NCBI GenBank assembly: GCA_028284445.1
Contig: JANQRS010000036.1
Coordinates: 120,599 to 184,598, forward strand
DNA from: Calditrichia bacterium
GTDB lineage: Bacteria; Calditrichota; Calditrichia; RBG-13-44-9; J075
Length of the DNA stretch: 64,000 nucleotides
Direction: 5' to 3'
The translations under genes and the position numbers were made by a program. Of this stretch, positions 43,304-53,162 are shown one piece after another. Under the pieces are notes generated by a model. That model was given only the letters and a program-made list of their open reading frames with translations, was not told where the DNA came from and did not search any database. How positions within the stretch are numbered: position 1 is the first letter of the stretch; the number at the start of each line of letters is the position of its first letter.

Positions 43304-44566
43304 TTACGAACTCATGATATTAAATACGCCTGTATTTCTGATCGTCAATTCCGTCACGCATCCCTTCCCAAAAACACCTTCCATTTTTTGCCTATAGTAC
43401 CCAATTGCAGAAGTTGGCAAGATTGATAGAATTGTGCCGGCAAAACCGCCACCGTGAACGCGGCAAGCCCCGGTTTCGCAGGTGGATAGAAAGTCTTCGC
43501 TTAATGCAAGGGCCAATGCGAGGCCTTGTTCCTTGCTGCTATTCGGCGAAACGATATTTTGCAGCCGTTTATGAGATGAATTTCCGGAATCTCGAACAAG
43601 ATCGAGAAAGCCTTGAAAATCGTTTTGATTCAGCGCTTCGATCTGTCGCGAAACTCGCTTGTTTTCTTCGAAAAAATGCATGGCGCGTAAGATCGATCGG
43701 TCACCCAGTAGCCGCCGCAGTTCACTGAGTCGGGCATGAAATATTTCCTCGTTTACATCGCGCAGGCTTGTCGTTTCCAGCGCACTTGCCACTGCCTGCA
43801 TCTCCTTCGGCACTGCGGCATAGTCGGCCGTCAGGTCCGCATGACTCCCGCCCGTATCGACCATAACCAAGCTATGCCCACTAGCTGCAAAATCGAAGTC
43901 TATTCTCTCAACAAGGGGATGAGCGACATCCTGAAAATCAATGCCAATAATCCCCCCAACTGCGCACGCCATCTGATCCATCAGTCCGCATGGTTTGCCA
44001 AAGTAGACATTCTCTGCATATTGCCCAATAGTTGCCAGCTCTTGTGGAGCTATGCGATTTGCGTTATACAAGCCATTGAAGATAGCGCCGATGAGCACCT
44101 CGATGGATGCGGATGAACTCAGGCCGGAACCAGACAAGACCTCACTGCTGATTTGAGCATTAAATCCGCCGATAGAATATCCGAGTTCTTTGAAGCGCGC
44201 GGCAATGCCACGAATGAGCGCCTGGGTGGTTTCTCTCTCATTTGCTCTAGAAGCGAGCTCTGCAAGATCCACCTTGAAAGGGGAGGTATAGCCTTCGGAG
44301 TAAATGACTACCCGATTACTACGGTTTAAGGCGGCAGCGGCAATGGAGTCGAGACTGATGCTGGCAGCCAATACCCGTCCATGATTGTGGTCAGTGTGGT
44401 TGCCGCCGAGCTCCACACGCCCCGGGCTGCTGAAGTAGAATCGCTTACCAGTGCCGAATTCGGCGCTGAAGGCAGCGTCCAGTGCTGCATAGCGCCGTTG
44501 CTGGTACTTGAGTGTTGCTGGATCGTTGCCGTAGAGATGCTTCAGCATGTGAGTTAGGTCAGGCAT
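43304..44566 (-). CDS. galK: Galactokinase
   Basis: GHMP-family kinase (420 residues) that phosphorylates galactose at C1, the entry to the Leloir pathway. Residues 48-63 hold the signature PGRVELGGNHTDHNHG, the GGNHTDH variant found in some bacterial galactokinases instead of IGEHTDY. SGSGLSSSAS is the ATP loop, CGLMDQ contains the catalytic aspartate, and CRVHGGGFAGT is motif 3. Cytoplasmic. It could process galactose released by the GH2 enzyme at the left edge. No galT or galE is near. Confidence 0.93.
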   Translation of the reverse strand: MPDLTHMLKHLYGNDPATLKYQQRRYAALDAAFSAEFGTGKRFYFSSPGRVELGGNHTDHNHGRVLAASISLDSIAAAALNRSNRVVIYSEGYTSPFKVDLAELASRANERETTQALIRGIAARFKELGYSIGGFNAQISSEVLSGSGLSSSASIEVLIGAIFNGLYNANRIAPQELATIGQYAENVYFGKPCGLMDQMACAVGGIIGIDFQDVAHPLVERIDFDFAASGHSLVMVDTGGSHADLTADYAAVPKEMQAVASALETTSLRDVNEEIFHARLSELRRLLGDRSILRAMHFFEENKRVSRQIEALNQNDFQGFLDLVRDSGNSSHKRLQNIVSPNSSKEQGLALALALSEDFLSTCETGACRVHGGGFAGTILSILPTSAIGYYRQKMEGVFGKGCVTELTIRNTGVFNIMSS

Positions 44567-44634
44567 TTCCTATCCGCTATATTGCCGCTTGAAGACAATA
44601 AATTGTAATGGATTTTTTGAAGGTTTTGGTTGTC

Positions 44635-44673
44635 GTCCCCCTCTATCTCTTCCCGGCGGGAGATAGAGGGGGA
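44635..44673. repeat. Palindrome of family B
   Basis: GTCCCCCTCTATCTCTTCCC and its complement form a hairpin between galK and the next minus-strand gene. Confidence 0.85.
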
Positions 44674-44690
44674 GTCTTAGCACTGGATAT

Positions 44691-45350
44691 TTACCGCAGA
44701 ACCGCCAAAATGTCCCTGTTCTCGAGGATTTCAAGGTCTGATCCACGTACGCCAACTTTGAACATCGCTTCGGCGAGTTCAGTTGACTTGATGCTTGCGT
44801 TCGATCCGAACAATTTGATGATCGGGTAAAGGTATCTGAAGATTTTATATGAGATATTTGGTTCATCGCGAGCGGTAACCGGATAAATGTAGCCGGGTCT
44901 GAAGGAATGAAATCCCTGAAAACCCATAGCTGCCAGATGATTCTCGATGATGCCCTTGTCCCGGGCGAATATCATTTTGCTCTTCTCCGTTCTGTCAGCG
45001 CCGGCACCGCTGAGCAGACAAAATCGCAACTCGCTGCCTTTGTTCTTCAGAAGCGAGGCCAGGGTCTGCGGATAATCCACGGTGATCTTCCGAAATGTCT
45101 CCCGATCAACGGCGCCGGTATAAACGCCGATGCAGTAATAGACAATATCAATACCGTGAAAATATGTCGCGGTCTCATCAAGCTCCAGGAAATCGCTAAT
45201 CAAAACTTCCTCGAGTTTATCGTGCGAGATGTTGCCGGATCTCCGTGTGAGGCTGACAACCGTGCCAATTTCCGGGCTGTTCAGGCAATGCTGCAGCACC
45301 AGGCTGCCAATCATGCCAGTTGCTCCGGTAATTAATGCTCTTTTGCTCAT
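44691..45350 (-). CDS. NAD(P)-binding atypical SDR (NAD-dependent epimerase-like)
   Basis: Small Rossmann-fold protein of the atypical SDR group (219 residues). The nucleotide-binding motif is ITGATGMIGSLV near the N-terminus. DIVYYCIGVYTG and FCLLSGAGAD replace the usual active-site strands. There is no classical YxxxK pair, so catalysis is uncertain. Members near this branch include NmrA-like sensors and oxidoreductase HTATIP2-like proteins. ATG 45350 gives a normal N-terminus (MSKRALITG); an upstream start would add 14 residues. It precedes galK on the same strand, separated by a palindrome. Confidence 0.8.
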   Translation of the reverse strand: MSKRALITGATGMIGSLVLQHCLNSPEIGTVVSLTRRSGNISHDKLEEVLISDFLELDETATYFHGIDIVYYCIGVYTGAVDRETFRKITVDYPQTLASLLKNKGSELRFCLLSGAGADRTEKSKMIFARDKGIIENHLAAMGFQGFHSFRPGYIYPVTARDEPNISYKIFRYLYPIIKLFGSNASIKSTELAEAMFKVGVRGSDLEILENRDILAVLR

Positions 45351-45496
45351 GGTGTCATTCCCCAGGTCATTTGATGCTGGCAATGTATTCAATTTCGTTG
45401 GAAAAGTCCAAAATTCTTGCCGGTTCTTTCGGAATTAAGAAGGCTAAAGCGGCTGTTTTCGCTTGACATAGTGACTAAAGATTAATTTATTCCACA

Positions 45497-48400
45497 ATGT
45501 CCTATCGCTTGTCCATATTCTGTTTTTTGCTTTTGGGTTCGCTATTACTGAATGCCCAGGATGTGCGCATCAATGAATTTCTCGCCAGCAACATCAGCAC
45601 AGCTTCGGATGAGCTTGGGCAATATGATGATTGGGTGGAGATTTACAATGCCTCTAACGCCCAGATAGACCTTGCCGGATACTACATTACCGACGACCTG
45701 AATGATCTCCAAAAATGGCAAATCCCTGATACCGATCCTACGCTGACTACAATAGCAGCAGGTGGCTACCTGCTGCTTTGGGCAGATGATGAAAGCCATC
45801 AGGGCATCTTGCATCTTCCGTTTCGTTTAATGAAAGACGGCGAAGATCTGGCGCTTATTTCAGCGGACGGTAACACGATTGTCGATTCTTTGAGTTTCTC
45901 AGAACAACATGCTGATATTTCATTTGGACGTGATGTGTCCGGCAGCGGGTGGGGTTATTTTGATCAACCGACACCGGGTGCCGCAAACGCCGAAGTGAGC
46001 TATCTCGGTGTTGCAGAGACGCCCACTGTTTCGCTTGCCGGTGGTGTATATAGCGGATCGCAGCTCGTTGAACTATCGCTCCCAGATCCATCTGCCGAAA
46101 TACGTTTTACGCTAAATGGCGATGATCCAGGTGATAGTGCCTCTGTCTATGCCGGGGCTATTGAGATCACGTCATCGGCAGTCCTGCGTGCCCGCGCCTT
46201 CAAAAGTGGTTACATTGCCAGCAGTATTGCCAGCCATCCCTACTTTATTGACGAAGATTTTACGCTGCCGGTACTGACGATCATGACGGATCCGGACAAC
46301 CTCTTCGATGACTCTCTTGGCATTTACACCAATTATAATAGTCAGGGTGTTGATTGGGAACGGCCAATGTCGAGCCTCTTTCTCAAGGACGATTTACCGG
46401 CATTTTCAATCGATGCCGGTATTCGCATTCAAGGTCGTACATCCCGGGTGCGCGCCAAGAAGTCCTTCCGGCTCTTCTTTAAAAGCGGCTATGGCTCGGA
46501 GAGATTAGCGTATCCGGTTTTCGATATTTCGCCAGTGGAATCTTTCAAAAACCTGGTTTTGCGATCTGGCTATGATGATGATATCCAAATGCCAACCGGC
46601 AGTTTGCTGCGCGATCCGCTAACCAATGAGAATTGGCGCAATCTTGGTGAACTGGCAACCCACAGTACCTTTGCAAGCCTTTACCTCAACGATGAATATT
46701 GGGGCATCTACAATATTCGTGAGAGCGTTAACGAGCATTTTATTTCGGATCAGCTCGGATATACAGACTTCGATCTGATCCGGTATTTGAAACAAGCCTA
46801 TAGCGTAAAATATGGCTCTATGGACGAATTTAATGCCCTCTATACGTTCATCCGCCAGAACGACTTCTCGCAAGCAGAAGCATATCAGGAAGCGCTTGAG
46901 CGAATCGATATGGAGAACTTCCTGAATTTACAGGCGCTGGTGGTTTGTAGTGAATATCGCAGCTGGGGTTGGGGCGTCTTTGCCTATCGCGAACGTGTTG
47001 CGGACGCCAAATGGCGCTGGACGCTTTGGGATATGGATCGCACCTACACGAATGTAAATTGGAACCCTTTCACCTTTATTGATGATACGGTTGGCTTGGA
47101 GCAACCTAACCTGATTGCCAAGCGTCTCCTTGATAATCCACAGTTCAAAAACGACTATATCAACCGGGTGGCGGATTTTCTCAACACGCGATTTTCACCA
47201 GAGAACATTATCGCCAGGATAGATTCGCTTGCCGCCATCATTGAACCGGAAATTGCCAACGAAGGCCTACGCTGGAACCGCAGTGTAAGCCATTGGGAAA
47301 ATGGTGTGCAGAGCCTTCGCAACTTTGCGAATGCGCGGCCGGGCATCGTTCGGACTCAGCTGCTGTCATATTTTGCGTTGCCGTCATGGGTAGAGCTAAC
47401 GCTTGATGCAGATCCCTCGCAAGGGACTATTCTCGTAAATACCGTCACGCCCGACAGCTTCCCCTGGTCGGGAAGTTATGTCGAAACCATTCCGATTGAG
47501 CTCACGGCGATGCCAAATCCCGGGTATAGATTTGTCGGTTGGTCAGACAATGAGCTGGACAGCGAAGCAATTATAAGTCTTGCATTGGAAGGGGATAAGA
47601 GCCTGACTGCGAACTTTGCCCCGGAAGATACTGTCGACTTTGTAGAGATAATTGCCCCGAATCGTGTTCGCAACGGGGAACACTTGCCGATAGTGTTTCG
47701 TGTTCGGGCACCGGACGGCAGTGTGAATCCACATTTCACATTTAATGCCGGCCTTTCCTCTCCGGTGACGCTTGGTGACACCCTGGTGAAGATCAAAAAA
47801 GGAACCGGCACGCTGGCCACGAAGATTACCGGTAGTGGCCAGTTTACGCTCACACTTGATCATGCAGAGCTTGAAAGCCGTGGGCCGTCGATTGAGGTTG
47901 TTGATTCTACGACGGTTGTGACTTACAGCGGCACATTGCCGGCCGGGGTGACGGTTTGGGATGCGACGGCAGATCGCCTGGTGACGGCGGATCTGGTTAT
48001 TGAGGAAGGCAGTGAGCTGCAAATAGAAGCCGGCACCCGCGTGCTCCTAGCAAGTGAAGTGAATATTACCGTTAGTGGCGCGCTCACAGTCGCCGGCACG
48101 GCCTCAGCACCGGTTCTTTTTACGGCCGATGATTGGGAGGCACCCTGGGGCGGAATCGAGTTTTATAGCTCGGAATCGAATATTGCGCATTGCTTCTTCG
48201 TCAAGGGAGGTGCTGATCCTGCAAAAGGCTGGGCCCACACCAATACCCAACCGCTGCTATTTGCCCGTGACTATTCGACGCTGAATCTGGATAATGTTTT
48301 TGTGTTGTATTCGCCCGGGAAGGCGCTCGGCGGTTTATACAGCACCGTGAATGTCAAAGAATCGGTTACCGCCTTCGTATTTCATGGCGGCGAATTTCAC

Positions 48401-49858
48401 TATACAATGCTCGACTACGACAATTCCTATGTCATGAACATTCCCAATGACGACGGGGTGTTTGCGGATGACGACAACGACGGCTTTCATATCGATTGGG
48501 TGCATCCGGATGCCATTGGCCCATCCAGCATTCGCAATAGCTTTTTCCTGACCGGCAAAGACGATGCGATTGACCACAATCGTAGCCGCCTGGAAATCGT
48601 CAATTGTTGGATTGAAGATTGGATTCATGAAGGTGTGGCAACTTCCGGGGCTGATACAGTTTGGATAACAAATACTGTAGCCTTGCGCTGTGAGCAAGGA
48701 TTTGAAGCCGGCTGGGGTGCGCCGCAGATGTTTCTTGATCACTGCGTGGCGGCTGAAAATACGGTTGGTTTGCGCTTTGGCGATAGCTATACAACCCCTG
48801 CCACCGGTCAGATTACCGCCACCAATTTAATCATGTATGACAACGAAGACAACATCCGCAACTTTGTCAAGAATATTAATGGGCCGCAGCCGGGCGCGAT
48901 TGACATTACCTGGTCGATGACCAACGATGTTGATTTTGACAGTTTCCCGAATTGCATTACCGGCGTGCCTGAATTTGATGAGAATTACCATCTACTCACT
49001 GCCTCTCCCGGGCAATGGATGGGAAGCGCTGGAAAACCGATGGGGATTGTCACTGACGACATGCTGGCTTATGGCCCTTTGTTGATCAACGAGTTAATGT
49101 ACAAGCCCGGCGCCGATCAGGATTTTGGCGATTGGCTGGAATTGTTTAATCCTCACGAGACAGCGGTCGAGATTGGGAACTGGACTTTAAAGGATGATGA
49201 TGATGGCCACAGCTACAACTTGCCGCAGGGGACCACTATTCCGCCAGGTGGTTACTGGCTGATTGCCGGGGACAGCAGCGCTTTTGCGGATGCCTATCCC
49301 GACATAGCCAATATGAGCGGCGGATTGGATTTCGGTTTTGGGTTGGGTGACCAAGTGCGAATATATGCGGCGACCGGTGCTACTGTGGATAGCGTGGCAT
49401 ATGATATTGCCGCCCCCTGGCCGACAGCGCCGAATGGTGGCGGGCCGAGCCTTGAGTTAGTGAACCGCAGAGACAATTCCCGACCGGAAAATTGGTCGGC
49501 TTCCGGCGTCGCCGGCGGCACGCCCGGATATCAAAACAGCTTGGTTGGAATCAGTCGTGCAGATGATGTCGCGGTGCCTACGGCATTCGAATTGCTCCAG
49601 AACTATCCGAACCCTTTCAATCCAACGACGGCTATTCCGTATAATCTACGCAAGGCTGCTGAAGTTAAGTTGGTTGTGTTTGACATACTGGGACGAAGAG
49701 TGCGAACATTGGTTAAAGAGCGTCAAGCCGCCGGCAACAAAATGATCATATGGGACGGCCTAAGCGAGAATGAAGAACGGGTTGGGTCCGGCATTTATTT
49801 TTATCGCCTTTCGGTAGATAGCTACTCTCAAGTGAAGAAAATGGTGTTGTTGCGTTAA
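45497..49858 (+). CDS. Large CotH-kinase surface protein with lamin-tail domains and T9SS domain
   Basis: Secreted multidomain protein of 1453 residues. Order: signal peptide (1-20); lamin-tail domain (about 21-160, INEFLASN, YDDWVEIYN); chitobiase C-terminal-like beta domain (about 185-255); CotH kinase domain (about 260-620, with IRIQGRTSRVRAKKSFRLFF and WRWTLWDMDRT); an InlB-type beta repeat (about 660-715, GYRFVGWSD); a beta-helix region (about 820-1180); a second lamin-tail domain (about 1195-1330); T9SS domain (NYPNPFNPTTAIPYNL). CotH proteins in spores are protein kinases; here the kinase would act outside the cell. Substrate unknown. It is paralogous with the gene at 50044. Confidence 0.88.
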   Translation: MSYRLSIFCFLLLGSLLLNAQDVRINEFLASNISTASDELGQYDDWVEIYNASNAQIDLAGYYITDDLNDLQKWQIPDTDPTLTTIAAGGYLLLWADDESHQGILHLPFRLMKDGEDLALISADGNTIVDSLSFSEQHADISFGRDVSGSGWGYFDQPTPGAANAEVSYLGVAETPTVSLAGGVYSGSQLVELSLPDPSAEIRFTLNGDDPGDSASVYAGAIEITSSAVLRARAFKSGYIASSIASHPYFIDEDFTLPVLTIMTDPDNLFDDSLGIYTNYNSQGVDWERPMSSLFLKDDLPAFSIDAGIRIQGRTSRVRAKKSFRLFFKSGYGSERLAYPVFDISPVESFKNLVLRSGYDDDIQMPTGSLLRDPLTNENWRNLGELATHSTFASLYLNDEYWGIYNIRESVNEHFISDQLGYTDFDLIRYLKQAYSVKYGSMDEFNALYTFIRQNDFSQAEAYQEALERIDMENFLNLQALVVCSEYRSWGWGVFAYRERVADAKWRWTLWDMDRTYTNVNWNPFTFIDDTVGLEQPNLIAKRLLDNPQFKNDYINRVADFLNTRFSPENIIARIDSLAAIIEPEIANEGLRWNRSVSHWENGVQSLRNFANARPGIVRTQLLSYFALPSWVELTLDADPSQGTILVNTVTPDSFPWSGSYVETIPIELTAMPNPGYRFVGWSDNELDSEAIISLALEGDKSLTANFAPEDTVDFVEIIAPNRVRNGEHLPIVFRVRAPDGSVNPHFTFNAGLSSPVTLGDTLVKIKKGTGTLATKITGSGQFTLTLDHAELESRGPSIEVVDSTTVVTYSGTLPAGVTVWDATADRLVTADLVIEEGSELQIEAGTRVLLASEVNITVSGALTVAGTASAPVLFTADDWEAPWGGIEFYSSESNIAHCFFVKGGADPAKGWAHTNTQPLLFARDYSTLNLDNVFVLYSPGKALGGLYSTVNVKESVTAFVFHGGEFHYTMLDYDNSYVMNIPNDDGVFADDDNDGFHIDWVHPDAIGPSSIRNSFFLTGKDDAIDHNRSRLEIVNCWIEDWIHEGVATSGADTVWITNTVALRCEQGFEAGWGAPQMFLDHCVAAENTVGLRFGDSYTTPATGQITATNLIMYDNEDNIRNFVKNINGPQPGAIDITWSMTNDVDFDSFPNCITGVPEFDENYHLLTASPGQWMGSAGKPMGIVTDDMLAYGPLLINELMYKPGADQDFGDWLELFNPHETAVEIGNWTLKDDDDGHSYNLPQGTTIPPGGYWLIAGDSSAFADAYPDIANMSGGLDFGFGLGDQVRIYAATGATVDSVAYDIAAPWPTAPNGGGPSLELVNRRDNSRPENWSASGVAGGTPGYQNSLVGISRADDVAVPTAFELLQNYPNPFNPTTAIPYNLRKAAEVKLVVFDILGRRVRTLVKERQAAGNKMIIWDGLSENEERVGSGIYFYRLSVDSYSQVKKMVLLR

Positions 49859-49910
49859 GCAACCTGTTTGTCGCAATGTCGACTTGTTTGCTCAAAACAT
49901 GTTGCAATTA

Positions 49911-49986
49911 CCAAATCCCAACAGCAAAAATTCCAAAAAGCGATTGGGATTTAGCGTCTTTTGGAATTTTTGCTATTGGAATTTGG
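49911..49986. repeat. Palindrome of family C
   Basis: CCAAATCCCAACAGCAAAAA and a right arm ending TTTGCTATTGGAATTTGG form an imperfect hairpin of about 28 bp between the two CotH genes. Related to the copy at 39678. Confidence 0.85.
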
Positions 49987-50043
49987 AGTTTAGTTGCAAA
50001 GCGACTCTGCCCTTTATTTGTATCAAAAACTGTGTGCTAAATT

Positions 50044-53000
50044 ATGTGTGGGCTCAAGCCATTGAAAATTTGTGCGGTTGTACTTAGCTGTTTGGCGTTC
50101 TTCTGCCAGACTGTGCTTGCGCAAGACCTCTTCATCAATGAATTCCTGGCAGTAAACGTTAACGATTTAGCTGACGAACATGGCGAATATGATGACTGGC
50201 TGGAAATTTACAACCACGGTGAGACTGCGATAGATGTCGGTGGTTTATACCTCACAGACAATTTGGACGAGCCACTGAAATGGCAAATACCATCCGACGA
50301 CCCCGCTTTAACGACCATCCCTGCTAAAGGCTTTTTGCTCCTATGGTGTGACGGCACCCCGTCCCAGGGAACACTGCATACAAACTTCCGTCTTTCGTCA
50401 GGCGGAGAAGCCATTGGGCTATACGATGCATCTGATGCCCGCTTTTTGGATAGCGTTGATTTTGGCGAACAATATAGCGATGTGTCCCGTGGACGTCTGC
50501 CGGATGGCGGCAAAATCTGGAATTTTTTCAGCGAAACGACGCCCGGAGCGGCCAATGCTGACGACGGCGAAATCGGCATAAGTCCGCCGGTGACGTTTTC
50601 GCTCAGCGGTGGTTTTTTCAGTGACTCAGTTACGGTTGAACTCAGCTGCCCGGAAAGCAGTGCTGACATCTATTATACGCTCAACAGCAGCAGCCCCGGC
50701 CTGGGATCGCATTTGTATACTGGACCAATCACTTTGCGTAAATCCACGCCCGTGCGCGCGGTTGCAATCGTGCCGCAGTATTTGCCCAGCCCCCTTGTTA
50801 CCAATACCTACTTCATTGATTTTCCAACCACGATTCCGGTGGTCTCTCTTGTCACGGATTCCAGCAATATCTGGGGAGCGAACGGAATCTATACTACCTC
50901 AAATCGAGATAGGGGCTGGGAAAAGCCGGTTTCGATCGAACTGTATGAAGTCGACGGCACAGCAGCCATTCGTCAGAACGCCGGGATCAAGATTCATGCA
51001 CCGGATATCCGTCCGCAACAATCTTTTCGGCTCTATGCCCGTGCCAGCTATGGTGATGATTATTTTCGCTATCGAATCTTTCCTGACCGGTCGACCACTG
51101 AATTCAAGCGCCTCATATTGCGCAATGCCGGTAATGACGGTTCTCAAATTCGCGCTCGCACACATATGCGCGATATGGTGATGCACACGCTTTATCATCA
51201 GGAAAACCCTGCTCATATTACCTCCGCCGGTCGCCCTGCCCACGTTTTCCTTGCGGGAAACTACTGGGGGCTATACTACATTCGCGAGCGCCAGGATATT
51301 CATTTTATAGAAAGCTATTTTGGGGAAACCGATGTCGATTTTCTGGAGCGGGCCTTTGGTGCCCCGGGGAATCGCTATGCCCTTAGTGGAGACTGGTATC
51401 AGTTTGACTTTATGAAGCAATTTGCGATTAACAATGATTTGAATGACCCCGGGCATTTTGCACAGATGGAAACATTCATGGACGTTGAGAATTTTCGTGA
51501 CTATTGGATATTTGAAGTCTTTTCGGGCAATTACGATTGGTTGAACAATAATGTTCGCATGTGGCGTCCTCGCAAACCGGGCTCGGTTTTCCGCTGGATC
51601 ATGTGGGATGTGGATCATGGTTTGGGATTACCGCTTTACGAATTCGGTGACCCGGAATGGAATACCCTGGAATGGGCGATGGATTCTTTGGATTCTCGCA
51701 CCCAAAATGGGGCTAATGGAGCGCTTATCCGAAATTTGCTCGAGAATGAACGATTTCGTAACGACTTCATCAATCGTTTTGCCGATTTACTGAACACCCG
51801 CTTGTCGACTGCCAGCACCCGGGCCGTGGTCGACTCGTTTGTGACAATTCTGGAACCGGAGATTTATCATCAGCTTGATCGCTGGCGAAGAGCACCCCAT
51901 CGCTGGGATGAGGCCCTAGTTCGCCTGCGATCCTATTTACATGAGCGACCGGACTACGTTCGCGAACATCTCATGAACCAATTTCATTTGAGTGATACTT
52001 TTGCTGTGACGCTTCGCCGTCAACCGGCGGACGGCGGTAGTATTCGTATCAATTCCCTTGATCTGGCAGAATCGTCATGGCAGGGCACCTACTTTTCCGA
52101 TGTGCCGGTTGCAATCTCTGCGGCGCCACGCCCCGGCTATCGTTTTCTCGGGTGGTCTGCCGGATCACATCCCGAAGAGCCGTCCCTTCAAATGCTGCTC
52201 GAGGAGGATCTCGACATGACTGCATATTTTGTTGTGGACAGCAGCAGTCTTCCGCCGCCGATAGTTATCAATGAGATCAACTACGCGTCAGCACCGACAT
52301 TTGATACCGGTGACTGGATCGAGCTTCATAACGCCCATGATACCAGTATTGATATGTCTGGCTGGTATTTCCGGGACGGCAATCCGGAGCATCGTTTTAC
52401 ATTTCCACCCGGAACGATTGTGGATCCCAATGCATTCATCATTCTTTGTCGTGACAGCAGCGAATTCCGCCCGTTTTTCCCGACAGTAGCAAATGTGTTT
52501 GGCAATATGGATTTTGGATTTGACAGCAATGGTGAGCAACTGAGTCTCTATGATCGCTCCGGCAGCTTGATAGACATGGTCGATTACGATTCTGATTCAC
52601 CCTGGCCTGCTGAGCCAAACGGAGAAGGTCAGACATTGGAGTTGGTCAGCGCTTTTTGGGATAACACTGAGGCATCGAGCTGGCGTGCATCGCTTGCCGT
52701 TGGTGGCACACCCGGGCAGCAAAACAGTGCCGTTGTGGCTGTCGCGGACGAAGAGAATCCCCTGGCGAAAACCATAGTGCTCAGACAGAATTATCCAAAC
52801 CCCTTTAATCCGAGGACCACAATAGAATATGCGCTGCCGGATGCCGAGCATGTAACGCTGGCAGTATTTGACGTTACCGGCAGGAAAGTGATGCAATTGC
52901 TGGATAGGCATCATAACCCGGGATTTTATTCGCTGCAGTGGGATGGCCGCAATCAATGGGGGACCGCTGTTGCTTCTGGTGTCTACATCTATCGCCTGGA

Positions 53001-53046
53001 GGTAAACGGCACCGCGAGATATCGGAAGATGCTGCTGGTGCGCTAG
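50044..53046 (+). CDS. CotH-kinase surface protein with lamin-tail domains and T9SS domain
   Basis: Paralogue of the preceding gene, 1000 residues. Order: signal peptide (1-27, ends VLAQ); lamin-tail domain (INEFLAVN, YDDWLEIYN); chitobiase-like beta domain; CotH kinase domain (about 260-620, with AGIKIHAPDIRPQQSFRLYA and FRWIMWDVDHGLG); InlB-type repeat (GYRFLGWSAG); second lamin-tail domain (INEINYASAPTFDTGDWIEL); T9SS domain (NYPNPFNPRTTIEYAL, GVYIYRL). It lacks the long beta-helix insertion of the first copy. The two genes probably arose by duplication and may work on different partners. No clear ribosome-binding site is seen before ATG 50044. Confidence 0.88.
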   Translation: MCGLKPLKICAVVLSCLAFFCQTVLAQDLFINEFLAVNVNDLADEHGEYDDWLEIYNHGETAIDVGGLYLTDNLDEPLKWQIPSDDPALTTIPAKGFLLLWCDGTPSQGTLHTNFRLSSGGEAIGLYDASDARFLDSVDFGEQYSDVSRGRLPDGGKIWNFFSETTPGAANADDGEIGISPPVTFSLSGGFFSDSVTVELSCPESSADIYYTLNSSSPGLGSHLYTGPITLRKSTPVRAVAIVPQYLPSPLVTNTYFIDFPTTIPVVSLVTDSSNIWGANGIYTTSNRDRGWEKPVSIELYEVDGTAAIRQNAGIKIHAPDIRPQQSFRLYARASYGDDYFRYRIFPDRSTTEFKRLILRNAGNDGSQIRARTHMRDMVMHTLYHQENPAHITSAGRPAHVFLAGNYWGLYYIRERQDIHFIESYFGETDVDFLERAFGAPGNRYALSGDWYQFDFMKQFAINNDLNDPGHFAQMETFMDVENFRDYWIFEVFSGNYDWLNNNVRMWRPRKPGSVFRWIMWDVDHGLGLPLYEFGDPEWNTLEWAMDSLDSRTQNGANGALIRNLLENERFRNDFINRFADLLNTRLSTASTRAVVDSFVTILEPEIYHQLDRWRRAPHRWDEALVRLRSYLHERPDYVREHLMNQFHLSDTFAVTLRRQPADGGSIRINSLDLAESSWQGTYFSDVPVAISAAPRPGYRFLGWSAGSHPEEPSLQMLLEEDLDMTAYFVVDSSSLPPPIVINEINYASAPTFDTGDWIELHNAHDTSIDMSGWYFRDGNPEHRFTFPPGTIVDPNAFIILCRDSSEFRPFFPTVANVFGNMDFGFDSNGEQLSLYDRSGSLIDMVDYDSDSPWPAEPNGEGQTLELVSAFWDNTEASSWRASLAVGGTPGQQNSAVVAVADEENPLAKTIVLRQNYPNPFNPRTTIEYALPDAEHVTLAVFDVTGRKVMQLLDRHHNPGFYSLQWDGRNQWGTAVASGVYIYRLEVNGTARYRKMLLVR

Positions 53047-53162
53047 GCATACGGTCAGATGCTTATTTTTGAGAAATATCTTGAGTATTAAAACGAAAAT
53101 CCGCATGTTTTGCTAAATAAGACAGTGTTTTGTTATGTGAAACAATTGATCGTGGGATTTTC

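Noticed and set aside
45497..53046. Evidence of sporulation from CotH-like genes
   Set aside because: CotH-type kinase domains occur in many non-sporulating bacteria, and these proteins carry Gram-negative T9SS sorting domains.
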